Assembly (NCBI GenBank): GCA_903813345.2
Contig: CAIIXF020000012.1
Coordinates: forward strand, 10,498,432 to 10,562,431
From: Owenia fusiformis
Lineage: Eukaryota; Annelida; Polychaeta; Sabellida; Oweniidae
DNA: 64,000 nucleotides
Direction: 5' to 3'
A model generated the notes under the pieces. That model made no database searches. It was not told the DNA's origin and worked only from the letters and a program-made list of their open reading frames with translations. Shown here one piece after another: positions 49,401 through 60,300 of this stretch (positions are counted from its first letter, which is position 1; each line of letters begins with the position of its first letter). The position numbers and the translations under genes are program-made.

Positions 49401-49967
49401 ATTTATTGTAAAGTCAATTGCTGTTCTGTGATAATGAGACAAAGCATTATCTATTTCTTCTACAAAGTCATTCTTATCCCCTATCCTACCATTAACATCC
49501 CCACATATAAAAATAGCATCACTTTCCTGACTATACATATATACCATAGTAAGAAGGTGATTATAAAAAGTTGAAGCATCTCTACCATATGGTGAATTCT
49601 CAGGTGGTAAATAAACACAGAATACAATAAACATATAATTTGAAACAGTGTCAGTAAATTGAACTCCAATAATACCATCCTGCTGTTTATCAATCAACTT
49701 AATATGATAGTGTTTATACAAGTTTTTATTAATCAATATTCCAACACCGCCAAATGAACGTCGTGCTTTAACATGTGACTTGATCCTACGGTGACCAATC
49801 CATTTGTAATCATTGAAACTGTCCTGTATCAAATTGTCATTTTCCAAATGGGTCTCTATTAAACAAACTATGTCACTGTTCATATTTAGAATGATCTGTT
49901 TTCTAAGTTCACAGTTCAATTCGGTCCAGCCATTAATGTTCCATGATGAAATGTTTATATTATTCAC
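46422..49967 (-). CDS. LINE ORF2 protein: endonuclease + reverse transcriptase (1181 aa)
   Basis: Residues 1-280 form an APE-type endonuclease with SSWNINGW, CLIETH, CGDVNGRIGD, VVDYFI and SPDHSILTL. A linker follows, then RT at about 580-860: PIPKSGNKD, NYRGISIL, GFRKKRSCSDH, FIDLQKAFD (about 687), SGVRQGDTLSPSLFALYIND and AYADDIVLL (about 787, catalytic Asp pair). A C-terminal CTLCNNNEVESEAHFLFYC zinc knuckle (C-x2-C-x11-H-x4-C) lies near residue 1104. It would nick target DNA and copy the element RNA there (target-primed reverse transcription) in the nucleus. Length and motif set fit L1/I-group LINEs. No stop or frameshift is seen, so it may be recently or currently active. Exact clade not determined. 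Confidence 0.93.
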   Translation of the reverse strand: MNNINISSWNINGWTELNCELRKQIILNMNSDIVCLIETHLENDNLIQDSFNDYKWIGHRRIKSHVKARRSFGGVGILINKNLYKHYHIKLIDKQQDGIIGVQFTDTVSNYMFIVFCVYLPPENSPYGRDASTFYNHLLTMVYMYSQESDAIFICGDVNGRIGDKNDFVEEIDNALSHYHRTAIDFTINSHGMSLIEFLKDSCMCVVNGRIKKEHDNFTCVKTTGKSVVDYFIIPHGSLSNCVNFKVDLCHDLIYKHGLQQLLTDRCRSPDHSILTLTFKPFIHANVFNNDEFSSLNNDTFFSKEDDVNYYSPTQYNTRGIPSDFMSSPDLCQSILHYIDNIEVTRKSQQGIDSKYEELTNIVIKEMKNKLRRIDSASKRVRKKYNKCKPYWTNELSDLWNNMHQKESIFLKCKGSQHLRKLLRDDFKFASKSFDRVLRKAKRLFEREQLDSIEEACTNDPKKFWDFVKSTGPKMKSDIPIEVLDENGNSVFNRDSVISQWEAEYKALYNPKHDGFDNEFYKNVMSEFGILEQHGLSNADINVGISLEEISLVLIKAKNFKTKGYDGLPNEVLKFENVKLILHAFFNLCFESGKIPSVWLRAVIFPIPKSGNKDKRVPLNYRGISILSCVYKLYSSIINNRLISFSEEHDLLVDEQNGFRKKRSCSDHIFTLNAIVQDAIKNNNNVYAGFIDLQKAFDLVNRDLLFYSLLKHGVNGKMYNAIKSMYIGTLSAVKINDMLTNWFPTKSGVRQGDTLSPSLFALYINDLLKEIKQSKLGLNIDKDTNVSVLAYADDIVLLSDSPEKLQQMLDIVSKWCFKWRLRTNIDKSNILHFRPKSNKVTDFIFTLEGKRLKIVSDYKYLGIFFSEFGNFVKTANTLSDAASRALGSIINRCKGVSDIGFKTFTKLYNSCVIPVLNYAVGVWGYDQHMLKVCNNVHNRAQRFLLGVHRFAPLAGVQGETGYLPLEIVHKIETIRLWNRFVNLESGRLTKRIFKWSKDRNNNWMKAVRNILQSVEMEAKYVNTDFVDLTLLKRGLLNNYTLEWLNNVKAKPKLRTYATFKTDFKAEKYLSLNFTKFERSLSAQLRLGILPLHIETGRFRGEKVENRICTLCNNNEVESEAHFLFYCEVYKDLREKYFGNLNHHVQPDGLRIKYLFENETCKIVKYIREAYVRRQQLIYKDP

Positions 49968-49985
49968 AGTGGTTGGGTTATTGTC

Positions 49986-51218
49986 CTATGCAGACCATCC
50001 ATCAACTCTGCCTCTGGGTGATGCACGACCTCTACCTCTTGATTGCCCAGAAGAACGTCCAGGACCGCCATATGGGCCTCCCCGAGGGGCCCTACCTCCA
50101 CGTGAAGCATTGGGGGCACTGTCACCACGATCAGATGTTTGTGCAGTATAGTCATCAGTATTGGCATCAGCCCACCGGCTATTTCCATCATCAACAACCC
50201 GCTGCCTATTGTAATCCCCCTGCTTCATAATGAGACGACCACTACCTGTCAGTCTGTATTTGTCACCCCCAGGTACACATTTGAGTAATTCCTTTGTGTT
50301 TAACTCAATCAACCGCTCTTCATGAGATTTAGCAGAGTTCAGGAAAACATTGTGGAACTTGGGTTTTAGCTGCAACTGTTTCTTCTTTCTAAGAGCACTT
50401 ATCTTGCTATCTAAATCTCGAAATTGCACCTTGACGATCCCAGGTTTACCATCCCTCATTTTGGTTCTTTCAGCTCGCACAATCGTAGTTTTGTCCAATT
50501 GCAACCCTTCAGACACTAGCATTTCAGCCTTAAGTAGAACGTTTTCACCCTGATGATACGGTACATTCCTAACTATGATAGAAGTGTCAGGTGAGAATGT
50601 TTCAGTTGCTGGTTTACGTTCCTCCAATTGATGAACCCTTTGCTCAATGTCTTTAGTCTGTTTAGTCACCTTGTGCTCAAATGATAAAGCGCCATCTTTA
50701 TATGATGTAAGTTCCAATTGAATTTTAGATTCAAGATCAGACATTCTAGATTCCAAACACTGAAATTCTTTCCTGAATTCTCGAGCAATAGTTTCAACAA
50801 TATCTTTCCTCACAGCAGCTATTAAATCCTCTTTCACAGCAGACACCAGATTAGCCTTCAAATCTTGCAACAGTTCTGAAGACATTGAGCCCATATCAAA
50901 ATCCCCAGAAGGCTGTGTAGGTTTTAGAAGATGTGCATTATTGACAATGGAACTGGGGGTAGACTGCAAAAGAATAGGCTCCTGCATGAGAGAAGAAGGA
51001 GCAATGTTTACATTGCCTGTAGAGGGCTCCCGCAGCGGGCGAACCGGAGATGAGTTTGGAGTTAAGAATGTCTCTTGGTTGAACTCCTGTAGAATACGTT
51101 TTGATGGAGGTGAATTAACAGATACACCACTAGAATCTTCATCCCATGAAGATGGTGTAATGTCAAATGAGTTTCTATGTTTCCTTGCAGCAGTTTTTCG
51201 CTTACGTCTAGATGGCAT
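49986..51218 (-). CDS. LINE ORF1 protein: coiled coil, RRM-like domain, RGG tail (410 aa)
   Basis: Basic N-terminus MPSRRKRKTAARKHR (possible nuclear signal), a coiled coil at about 110-205 (LESRMSDLESKIQLEL ... IEQRVHQLEERK), an RRM-like segment at about 210-300 with IIVRNVPYHQGEN and GIVKVQF, a C-terminal region to about 350, and an Arg/Gly-rich tail (GRAPRGGPYGGPG, SRGRGRAS). The layout is that of L1 ORF1p, a trimeric RNA-binding chaperone that packages the element RNA with ORF2p. It ends 18 bp before the ORF2 start, so ORF2 is probably translated by reinitiation. Confidence 0.88.
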   Translation of the reverse strand: MPSRRKRKTAARKHRNSFDITPSSWDEDSSGVSVNSPPSKRILQEFNQETFLTPNSSPVRPLREPSTGNVNIAPSSLMQEPILLQSTPSSIVNNAHLLKPTQPSGDFDMGSMSSELLQDLKANLVSAVKEDLIAAVRKDIVETIAREFRKEFQCLESRMSDLESKIQLELTSYKDGALSFEHKVTKQTKDIEQRVHQLEERKPATETFSPDTSIIVRNVPYHQGENVLLKAEMLVSEGLQLDKTTIVRAERTKMRDGKPGIVKVQFRDLDSKISALRKKKQLQLKPKFHNVFLNSAKSHEERLIELNTKELLKCVPGGDKYRLTGSGRLIMKQGDYNRQRVVDDGNSRWADANTDDYTAQTSDRGDSAPNASRGGRAPRGGPYGGPGRSSGQSRGRGRASPRGRVDGWSA

Positions 51219-51588
51219 GATGAGGTATTCAAATAATGTTTCTCACTATTTTTGAGTAACCCTTTGGAGGCCTCACTTCAGTAGAGGTTTAATTACCTAG
51301 CTTATTTACACCTATATGTACAGTGTATATGTTGATTGTATGGCTCCACTTAAATGTTAATATGTACAACTAATTCTGTAAATGTTTGTAAAATGTCAGA
51401 AATGTTCTCACCAATTCCTGTTCTATTTACTGCATTATATCCAGATATTATCCAGTAAATTTAATCCATGTACCTTCATATATATTCCTTGAAAGTTACA
51501 GGTTTTGTTAACTAACAATAGTATGTATATTTACAAAAATATCCAGAACTCTCTTTTCAGACTTTCACTCTAATTAGTGCTGCCCTCT

Positions 51589-53595
51589 ATGTTGTATTCA
51601 CATTCTTTATATCCACTGATTTATAAACCTACAAGGATAACAAGTAGGTCAGCTACATTAATAGATAATATATTTACAAATTCAAATGAAATTGACATAT
51701 CTGGTCTTTCAACTTTTCCAATATCAGATCATTTGGCCATTTTTACTATAACTCGGCATACAAATTGTAAAATCGAGGCCAAAACTTTCAAATTTAGACA
51801 CATTAATGATAAAGCTATAATAAATTTTAACTTTGATTTGGCAAATATAAATTGTAATGAGATACTTACAGAAAGGGATGTTAACTTAGCAAACATAAAA
51901 TTTGAAAGATTAATCACAAATCTATATAATATACATTTCCCTCTAAGATCAAAAACAGTTAAAATGTTCATAAATTCAAGTAAGCCATGGTTAACTCAAG
52001 GTATCATAACTTCATGCAAAAACAAACACAAATTATATCGTAAATACATTAAACATCCTTCTACTGAAAATCAACAGGCTTACAAAGAATTTAAAAACAA
52101 ATTGCAACATATAATTCGCTTTTCTGAAAAAAAACATTATAGTTCTAAGTTCCATGAAGTTAAAGGTAATCTTAAACAAACTTGGTCAATTATTAATAAC
52201 ATTTTGAAAAGAAATAATAATTCAAATGCATCTGAATTTAACATGCTTATAAATAATACTTTAACGAAAGATAAATTAACCGTGGAAAACAATTTTTCTT
52301 CATACTTTGCAAACGTTGGTCCAAAACTTGCATCAAAAATTAATTCCAATGGGTCACCATTTGCCAATATTACGAGAAACAAACATTCTATATTTCTGGA
52401 TCCTGTTACTGAAGATGAAATTTTAACATTAATGCAGGGACTTGGCGATAAAGCACCTGGTTTTGACAATATAAAGCCCATGGTAATTAAACATGCTAGA
52501 TTCAATATAGCTACTCCTTTTACACATATTGTTAACCTTTCACTGCAATCTGGTATTTTTCCAGATAAACTAAAGATTACAAAATTAATTGCACTTTTCA
52601 AAAAAGGAGAAAGATCACTTTTTAAGAACTATAGACCTATTTCTTTACTGAGTGTTTTTTCTAAACTTCTTGAAAAAGTAATGTATAAACGTTTTTCTAC
52701 ATTTCTTAAAACTAATAATCTAATGCATGAAAGGCAATTTGGTTTTAAAGAAAAACATTCAACATATATGGCCATTCTTACTTTTTCTGAACAAATTCGT
52801 AACCTGGAAAACTTATTTAAACTTGCAAATAATGAAATGATTAATATTTCTAATTGGTTCAAGAACAATAAGCTTTCACTCAACATAGATAAAACTAATT
52901 ATATGATCTTTACTAAATCAAAAACTAAACTCAATGATCCCAAATATCAGTTAACTATTGATAGAAATACTATTGAACGAGTTGAAAAAACAAACTTTCT
53001 TGGAGTAATAATTGACAATAAATTAAATTGGAACGAACATATATCTTATATTATTTCGAAAATATCCAAAACACTAGGTATACTTTACAAGATACGCTAC
53101 AAATTAAATTTTACAGCTTTGCTAGATATATATTACTCACTTATATATTCTCACATTTCATATTGTAACATCATATGGGGAAATGCCAACAAATTTTTAT
53201 TAGACAAGATTTATGCAATTCAAAAAAAATTTGTCAAATTATCTTTAAATTTAGATTTACTTCACCCAAGTTTACCACTATTCAAGCAATTACATATATT
53301 AACTATCTTTGATATTCATAAATTGGAAAAAGCAAAATTCATGTTTAATATAGTTAAAGAACCAGCACATTTTCCTTCTCATTTATTTAAACAGTATTTT
53401 AATTTCAGACACACTCGTCCCACGAGACAAATCCATCACATTATCCCATGCAAATTTAAATCAAACTTAACAAAAAAATCAATTCAATACTCTGGAACAA
53501 TAATATGGAACAATTTACCAACATCCCTTCAATCTCTACCATCATTTTACTCCTTTAAATACAATTACAAAAAAACATTAATAAATTGTTACTGA
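51589..53595 (+). pseudogene. LINE reverse transcriptase half with in-frame loss of the catalytic core
   Basis: Continues the endonuclease (LIYKPTRIT, LIDNIFTN, SDHLAIF). The RT begins normally with KLIALFKKGERSLFKNYRPI, SKLLEKV and ERQFGFKEKHSTYMAIL, then jumps at about 52800 from FSEQIRN straight to LENLFKLANNEMINISNW. The segment that should hold the (F/Y)xDLxKAFD, GxPQGSxLGP and xADD motifs (roughly 120-140 residues) is absent, while the frame stays open to the TGA at 53593-53595. The thumb and C-terminus (NKLSLNIDKTNYMIF, LGVIIDNKLNWNEHI, FVKLSLNL) are complete. This RT cannot catalyse synthesis. Confidence 0.85.
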
Positions 53596-54013
53596 GTTGT
53601 TACTGGCCATGAGCATGTACTGTTATTCTTCCACAATTGTATTATGTTTGTATTTTTCACTTTTGAATTGTTTATGTGCAGGCATTTTTGTATTTTGTAC
53701 ATTGTTGTATTTTATAACATGAACTGGCATGATATCTATAATTGTATTTCTTGCTTCATTCAATTCATATAATTTGTAATATATTTTTATATTGTACAAC
53801 TTTTGATTTTAGCACTGATATGCCCTTTTATGGGTATCAAGTGCCAACACTGTTTATGTAATACTAAATGAATATGATAATAATAAAATAAAAAAAAAAA
53901 AAAAAAAAAAAAAGTAAACATTAAAATACTTAAACTCTAATCTGCAGCGCATTGCACTCCATCTTGAGTATTAACGAGAAGAAGTATTACCGGTATCATC
54001 GCTGTAATTCAGG

Positions 54014-54149
54014 ATGTCGACTGAAAATAAAGAGAATGCCGGCATCTATGTTTCTCCAGCTATCAACCTACCGACGTTGGATCAGTTGAAGAATATCTCC
54101 AATGGGCTAGGATTCCATTTAACAGATGAGGAACTATTGCAACACCGGG
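54014..54149 (+). pseudogene. Orphan amidase first exon (copy E')
   Basis: Complete exon 1 (ATG, 45 codons plus one base, GT donor at 54150), 136 bp like those of C and E. It encodes MSTENKENAGIYVS... and ends LLQHR. Its intron follows those of the other copies for about 55 bp (to TTATTCACATGC) and then switches abruptly to the promoter block of copy E. No exon 2 follows. It is either a relic of unequal exchange or an alternative first exon for E: splicing from its donor to the acceptor at 54536 would keep frame. Confidence 0.75.
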
Positions 54150-54212
54150 GTGAGTATTGTGATAATCGAATGACAAGCAATATTAAGAATAAAATGAGTT
54201 ATTCACATGCAT

Positions 54213-54307
54213 GAAAATGTCGACGTGACATTAGCGCTTAGGTCCCGACCTCGAGGTGTAAATTATTAACAAACGGCTGCATATAATAACTTTAACTGCA
54301 TTCCACC
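54213..54307 (+). promoter_or_regulatory. Putative promoter/leader of copy E
   Basis: ATGTCGACGTGACATTAGCG and GACCTCGAGGTGTAAATTATT match the copy D block almost base for base. It ends TTCCACC before ATG. Confidence 0.5.
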
Positions 54308-57300
54308 ATGTCGACTGAAAATAAAGGGGATGCCGGTAGCTACGTTTCTCCAGCTATTAATCTACCGACGTTGGATCAATTGAAGACTATATCACAAGAC
54401 CTGGGATTCCAACTTACAGATGAGGAATTATTGCAACACCGCGGTAAGTATTTGTGACAATCGAAAGGCAAGCAGTACTTTTAATGAAACCGAGTTTTTC
54501 ACATGCAGTTAATTTGACCTTCAATGTTTTTCTAGAACATATGAAAGGTGCTCAAAAGGCATACCAGAGAATCAGCGAGCTTGTGGAGCCAACACTTGAA
54601 GTTAAATACCCAAGAACACCCGGCCACCCCCCTTATAAGGATGATAATCCAAACAACGCATGGTAAGTTTTTCTATTGATGGAAAAATATGCCTCTGGAT
54701 AATTTAGTCCAAATATATTTCTAGACATACCAGGTCGTTCAATAAGTTTGTGGCAAATGCTTGATTTCAAAGGCTCTTAATATTTTTTCATGTAATCTTC
54801 ACATAAGATCCCAAAAATATTTTGTAATTGATTCCTGAAGTATTAGCAGCTTTAATCTTATTGGTAAAAAATAATTGTTACCATGGTAACTTGATTTTTG
54901 GGTAGGCGGGGCACCTTTACTTCACATTTCAATAGAGAAAACAACAAAATAGTAGGCAAAGTTATGAGTGAATCGCATGTATTTCCTCTTATCTGCTTTT
55001 CATGTATACATGTTATTACTTCTCACATGTCACACATATATATTAACCCATGAGGTGTACTCGCCCTTGTGATTAATGCAGTTGCTGGAGTTCAACTCAT
55101 TGGCGATACGTTGGTGTGAACTTATCTGGGAAACTTGTTCGAATGCCCATTTGAAATACTGTTGAAAGTTCTGCATTATTTCACATCATGATGTACATGT
55201 CGGTAAAGATTAAAAGATGGATTGGATCGAGTGGATTGGATTCATGTAAAAGGTGGATTGGATCGGGAATCTTCAAAATATGGACTTCCCTCCAAGCAAT
55301 TTCCTCGAGCCTAAAGTATTTTGTTATTACTTGGGTCCCTTTAAGGAATCGACAAAGCAATGCCAAATACATGGACATACTTCAATTAGTTGATAGTTAC
55401 TCTAAAGTATTTAACTGCTCTCCCTTGTAAATCAACATTAGTAAGACATAATAAACATAGATCTGTAGATAAAAACTGTCATTCAAATTGACGTGTGGGT
55501 GTTCCCCAGACATTTCTGCCATGTTCTGTTTGAATTGAAAACAGATGATATAGATCCTCGACTTCAAAAGTCTGCCTTATGATTTGTGAAATGTCTAAAA
55601 TTACCCTTGGAATGAATAATATTGTGTATCGGGTCATCTTTCTAGCCTACCCAAGCAAAATGACATAACATCTATTATTTGACATTGTGGAAGTGAGGAG
55701 AGCATAAATCGTCTGATGGGAGATCAATATAAATTTTTTAGGGAAAATCCATATTTTAAAAAATCCCGATCCGATCCACCTTTTACATGAATCCAATCCA
55801 CTCGATCCAATCCACCTTTTAATCTTTACCAGTACATGGGCTAACCAGGGCCCATGTACTCCCCTAGGAAGTCCTTTTAAGTTGAGAGACCCTGGAGGCG
55901 ACTCTTAGACTCTTATTGACGTCGCCCCTGTTAACAAATGGGGCAGCTTTGTCACTGTGCTCTCTATAACGATTTAATTTAACATTTAATTAGCTATATA
56001 TAATTTACCATAGCCCTATTGCTAAAATAAAACTGAGCTTAATTGTTAAGCTGCTTGCTGACAGAAGATTTAAAACTGGCTGAGCTACCACTGTCTGAAA
56101 TATTACTGGAAAAGTCCTTGGAACGTAGCTGAACTTGAATCCGTTCTGGCAGCTAGTTGAATGTATTTAAATGGATTAAACTGTTTATTGCTTATGTTGG
56201 CTCGAGGATTGAAGTATGTGGGTATTGGGATCACAGCTAAGTTGTGGGTTCCTTTGTAGAAAAGGGAGCTTGGGTGACACAGCCTGGTTCTCTAAAATTC
56301 TATTTGGTAAAAAATCTGGCTTCTCTCCTTTGTACCTACTCCAGCGTGTTGATAGGTATATCCTTCTGGCGGTAAGGATCCCATGCTGCACTAGCATACT
56401 CTAGGTTTGGCCGTACCAGTGACTTGTAAGCCTGGGTTTTAATGTTTTCTGGGCACTGGTGGGGGTTGCACCAGAGAAATTCTAGAAACTTGTTAGATTT
56501 TGATACTACTGTTTGTATGTGTGGTTCAGTTGAGCTTGCTCGCGATTTCAATTCCTACATATAGAATGTGAGTAACAGATTTTGATTCTTCTCCGAACAT
56601 AATGTACTTGTATGATGGGGATTTACGTCTGTGGAAACTCAGTTCATAGTATTTTGAGGGTTTGAATATAATTTGCCATATAGTTGCCCAGTAGACCAGT
56701 TTGCCAAGGTCATCTTGGAGAGTTAATGCAGTGTCTTGTTGGTTCTCAAAAAACATGGCAAGCAGGCTGTCATCCGCAAATAGATTGAGGCTGATTGTTG
56801 GTGATAAGTCGCTACCTATATCATTGATATAGACTAGGAAGCAGAGAGGTCCGAGAACAGTTCCTTGAGGGATCCAATTTACTGGTGTCCCTGTACTAGA
56901 TTCGCCTTCGAGTACTACACTGTACCTATTTGGACAGTCTAACGAGCCAAGATCTGAGCCAGCTGAGTTGTTTCCGCGGATTCCATAGTGATTTAGCGTC
57001 AAGAGTCGCCCATGTGTAACTGTATCAAACGCTTTATAGAAGTCAAATACTAATAAGTCTGTTTATTGCTTCTTATGGAGGGGAGTGTATATTTTTCCGG
57101 TGAACTAACAGAACACACATATTGGCTTCAATCCGAAGAAATTGATTTGCCCAATTAACATGGAATGATATCGTTTGTAGCATTTATTGAGCAACCATCG
57201 TATGCTTTTAAAGGATCCACAAATGATGAACTTAATTTGGTGTTTATAGGGCATGGAGAACTGATATACAAGGCGCAAAGGAGGGCAAGTTGTATGGCCG

Positions 57301-60300
57301 TACAATTGCTATTAAAGACAACATCGCAGTTGCTGGGGTCCCAATGTCAAACGGTGGTAAAATATTCAAAGGCTTCGTACCTGAATTTGATGCAACTGCC
57401 GTGACGAGAGTATTAGATGCAGGTCAAACAGATTTTTCTACAATTCCCAGTATTTTCGATTTCAAAACATAACTGCTGTAAGAAATAGAAAATAACATTT
57501 TGAGGAAGATAAAGAGGAATTGAGGAATGGTTGTATGTGTTTTTCAACAGTGTCCAGAATCATTGTTGAGGTAACGGTCTTTTCTTTGCGTTTGGTCTTC
57601 AAAGATTGCAGTTGACGAATCGAAAAGAAAATGTCTTAATTTATTTGAATTAAAAAAGATACTTTAAAAAATCAGACATGAAATAAAGTCAGCACTGTTG
57701 AATATTTTCTAAAAATAGGCATGCCGTAATGCTAGTTAGAATCCCTAGTCTTTGATGTCATTTAATCAATATCAATCGAAGATTTTCAACTTTCAACAGG
57801 TATCTTTAATGTGATAGCGAGTGTTGGAAGTCCTGTCACATGGGTTTCAGAAATCATTTTTGGCAACAGGAATTCAAGGCTAACATAAAGAATGATCGGG
57901 ACTAAAAGTTAAGAAATTGAACATGCACAAACAGTAATTGGTAAATGATAGTGATGATTAATATCTAGAACTAACTTAGAACAACCACATTATTATCATA
58001 TAATATGTCCTTAGGTGGCAGAATTACGGGGAAAAGTCAGTGCGAGGATGTGACTTTTTCTGGCAGTAGTTTCACGTCTACTCCACCTGTCACCAACCCG
58101 GCTGATCCTACCAGATCCTCGGGAGGTTCCAGTTCAGGTTCAGGAGCATTGGTAACTAGAAATACACTCCTTGCAATAATATCGAAAATTTAAAAATACA
58201 TAAAACTTGGAAGGAGTACTCGGAGAAATGTTTAACACAATAATGAAAACATGAAATAGCTGACTATTTCTAGGTTGCCAATGGACAAGTAGATTTAGCA
58301 TTGGGTGGAGACACACTAGGGTCCATAAGAGTACCAGCGAGCTGGTGTGGAATCATCGGCCTCAAACCTACATATGGACTTGTACCATTCAGTGGTTCAT
58401 GTTACTTGGATTGTACGCTTGATCAGCTAGGCCCAATGGCTCGAACAGTGGACGATTGTGCCCTGTTACTGGAGGTCTTGGCTGGGTATGACGGTTTTGA
58501 TTCAAGGTCATTAACAGGTCGAGCAGTTCCAGAATATTCCAAGTTGGTAAGTCTACACAGTGAGTCGAATCCATAGTAGTATGTAAGCGCATGTACTAAT
58601 GGGAGAAATGGTTACAGAATACAGCATGACAAATAAACATTTAAGACTTCACTTGTCATAAGGAAATTTCACCCCAATTAAGTATCTCAAATCACAATCA
58701 AACGTGAAAACAATGTGACTAATTCCCCCTCTCCCTCCATTCAAGTACCAATCTGAGACCATAACACCAAGGGGCATTTTCTTTACCAAGTCATTGCAAT
58801 ACATAGTGTATGAAGCATAAATTGATAGCCAGTACTCAAAACATCGTAGTTGTAGAAACCTAGGATGAAGAAAAAATTCTTTTCTTCATCCTTGTAGAAA
58901 CTAGCCGTCGCCATAATCCATAAGACACAGTGATATTTCACAATGGCTGGCTTCGATTCCTATTCCTCAACCATTAATAAGATATGTAAACAGTAGAAAA
59001 ATCTCATGTTGAAATACATTTAACTGTTAAAAAAATTTGGTCATAACATTTTTCTTTGTACAGTTGGAGCTTGGAATCGCTGGGATGAAGGTTGGCTTCC
59101 TTAAAGAAGGGTTTGAAGGTTGCGAGAATGACGTAATAGATGTTGTCAAGGCAACAACTGATGTGCTTCGGAAGGCAGGAACAACTGTTGAAGATATTTC
59201 TATACCCATTCATAAAGACGGTACATAGCTAAAAGCCAAATTGTGTTGAAGAAACCTTTATTCCTCAGTATGATGACCGGTATTGAGTATGGTATTTTTT
59301 TGTTCAGTCGATCCACCATCCACCTTCAGCTTCCCAATAAAAAAATTAAATTAAATGACCAAAATTATTTTTCTCTTTTAGCCGTTTGTTTGGTTGATCC
59401 TCTCAGCGAAGGAATATATATCCAATCGTTTATGGGTAAGAAATTTAATAAGTTTTAGATTTTAAAAAATCAACATTCATGAATCATAATATAGTCTAGA
59501 AAGGGTATTTTGAAAATAAAATGACATCTTACAATTTGACGAGCACCTTAACCATGGTTATCAAATGAAAGGTAAAGGGTTTCTTTATTGATACTGAGAT
59601 TTTCCAAGATGAAATTGGTGTCAAAGTGAGGTTTTGGGTAAAAATGTTTTTTTTGCTTTTTTTTAAATTGATGAAAAATATTTTTGAAAATTTATTATAT
59701 AAAATACAGTCTAGTTGACTCTCAAAAATGATTTGCATGCAATATCGACTTAAACTAGTGTGTTCAAAATATGATGACACCGTTAACATTTTTTGACGAG
59801 CAGCTTAACCATGGTATATAATTGAAAGGTAAAGGGTTCCTTTATTGATACTGAGATTTGCCAAGATGAAATAGGTGTCAAAGTGAGTTTTTGGGTAAAA
59901 ATGTGCTTTTTGCCCCAAAAAATTGAATTGATCAATATTTTTGAAAATTTATTATATAAAATACTGTCTAGTATATACCATGTTTAATCAACGAGGGGGA
60001 TTTTGGGAGCTCAATAGTTTTTTCTTTGTGATTTGCATGCAATATCGACTAAAGCGAGTGTGTTCAATATATGATGACACCATTAACATTTTTTGACGAG
60101 CAGCTTAACCATGGTATATAATTGAAAGGTAAAGGGTTGATACTGAGATTTGCCAAGATGAAGTCTAAGTAAGTTTTTGGGTAAAAAATGTGTTTTTGCA
60201 AAAATAATTTTATGTTAAAAAGAACGTTTTTAGAAAAACGATTAAGTCTAGTTGACTCAAAAAAGACGAAATATACCATGTTTAATCAATGGTTTGTTTA

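Larger units (their letters stand above)
46263..51585 (-). mobile_element. Full-length two-ORF LINE (L1/I-like), apparently intact
   Basis: Oriented opposite to its host LINE. From right to left: 5' UTR (51585-51219), ORF1 (51218-49986), an 18-bp gap, ORF2 (49967-46422), a short 3' UTR, and an AAAC-repeat tail at about 46290-46263 on the minus strand. ATGTT occurs at both edges (46260 and 51588) and may be a short target duplication, though this is not certain. Both ORFs are open and all key motifs are present. Confidence 0.85.
44578..53913 (+). mobile_element. Plus-strand LINE (CR1/L2-like), split by another LINE
   Basis: 5' UTR-like sequence from about 44578 (the start is uncertain), endonuclease part at 45524-46262, interruption, RT part at 51589-53595, 3' UTR, AATAAA-like signals and a poly-A tail of about 25 bases at 53889-53913. 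It probably inserted into the upstream region of the orphan amidase copy. Confidence 0.8.

Noticed and set aside
49813-50230. Plus-strand ORFs rich in Pro/His near 50 kb
   Set aside because: Antisense of the Arg/Gly-rich tail of LINE ORF1 and the start of ORF2.
52137-52601. 154-codon minus-strand ORF
   Set aside because: Antisense shadow of the plus-strand LINE reverse transcriptase region.
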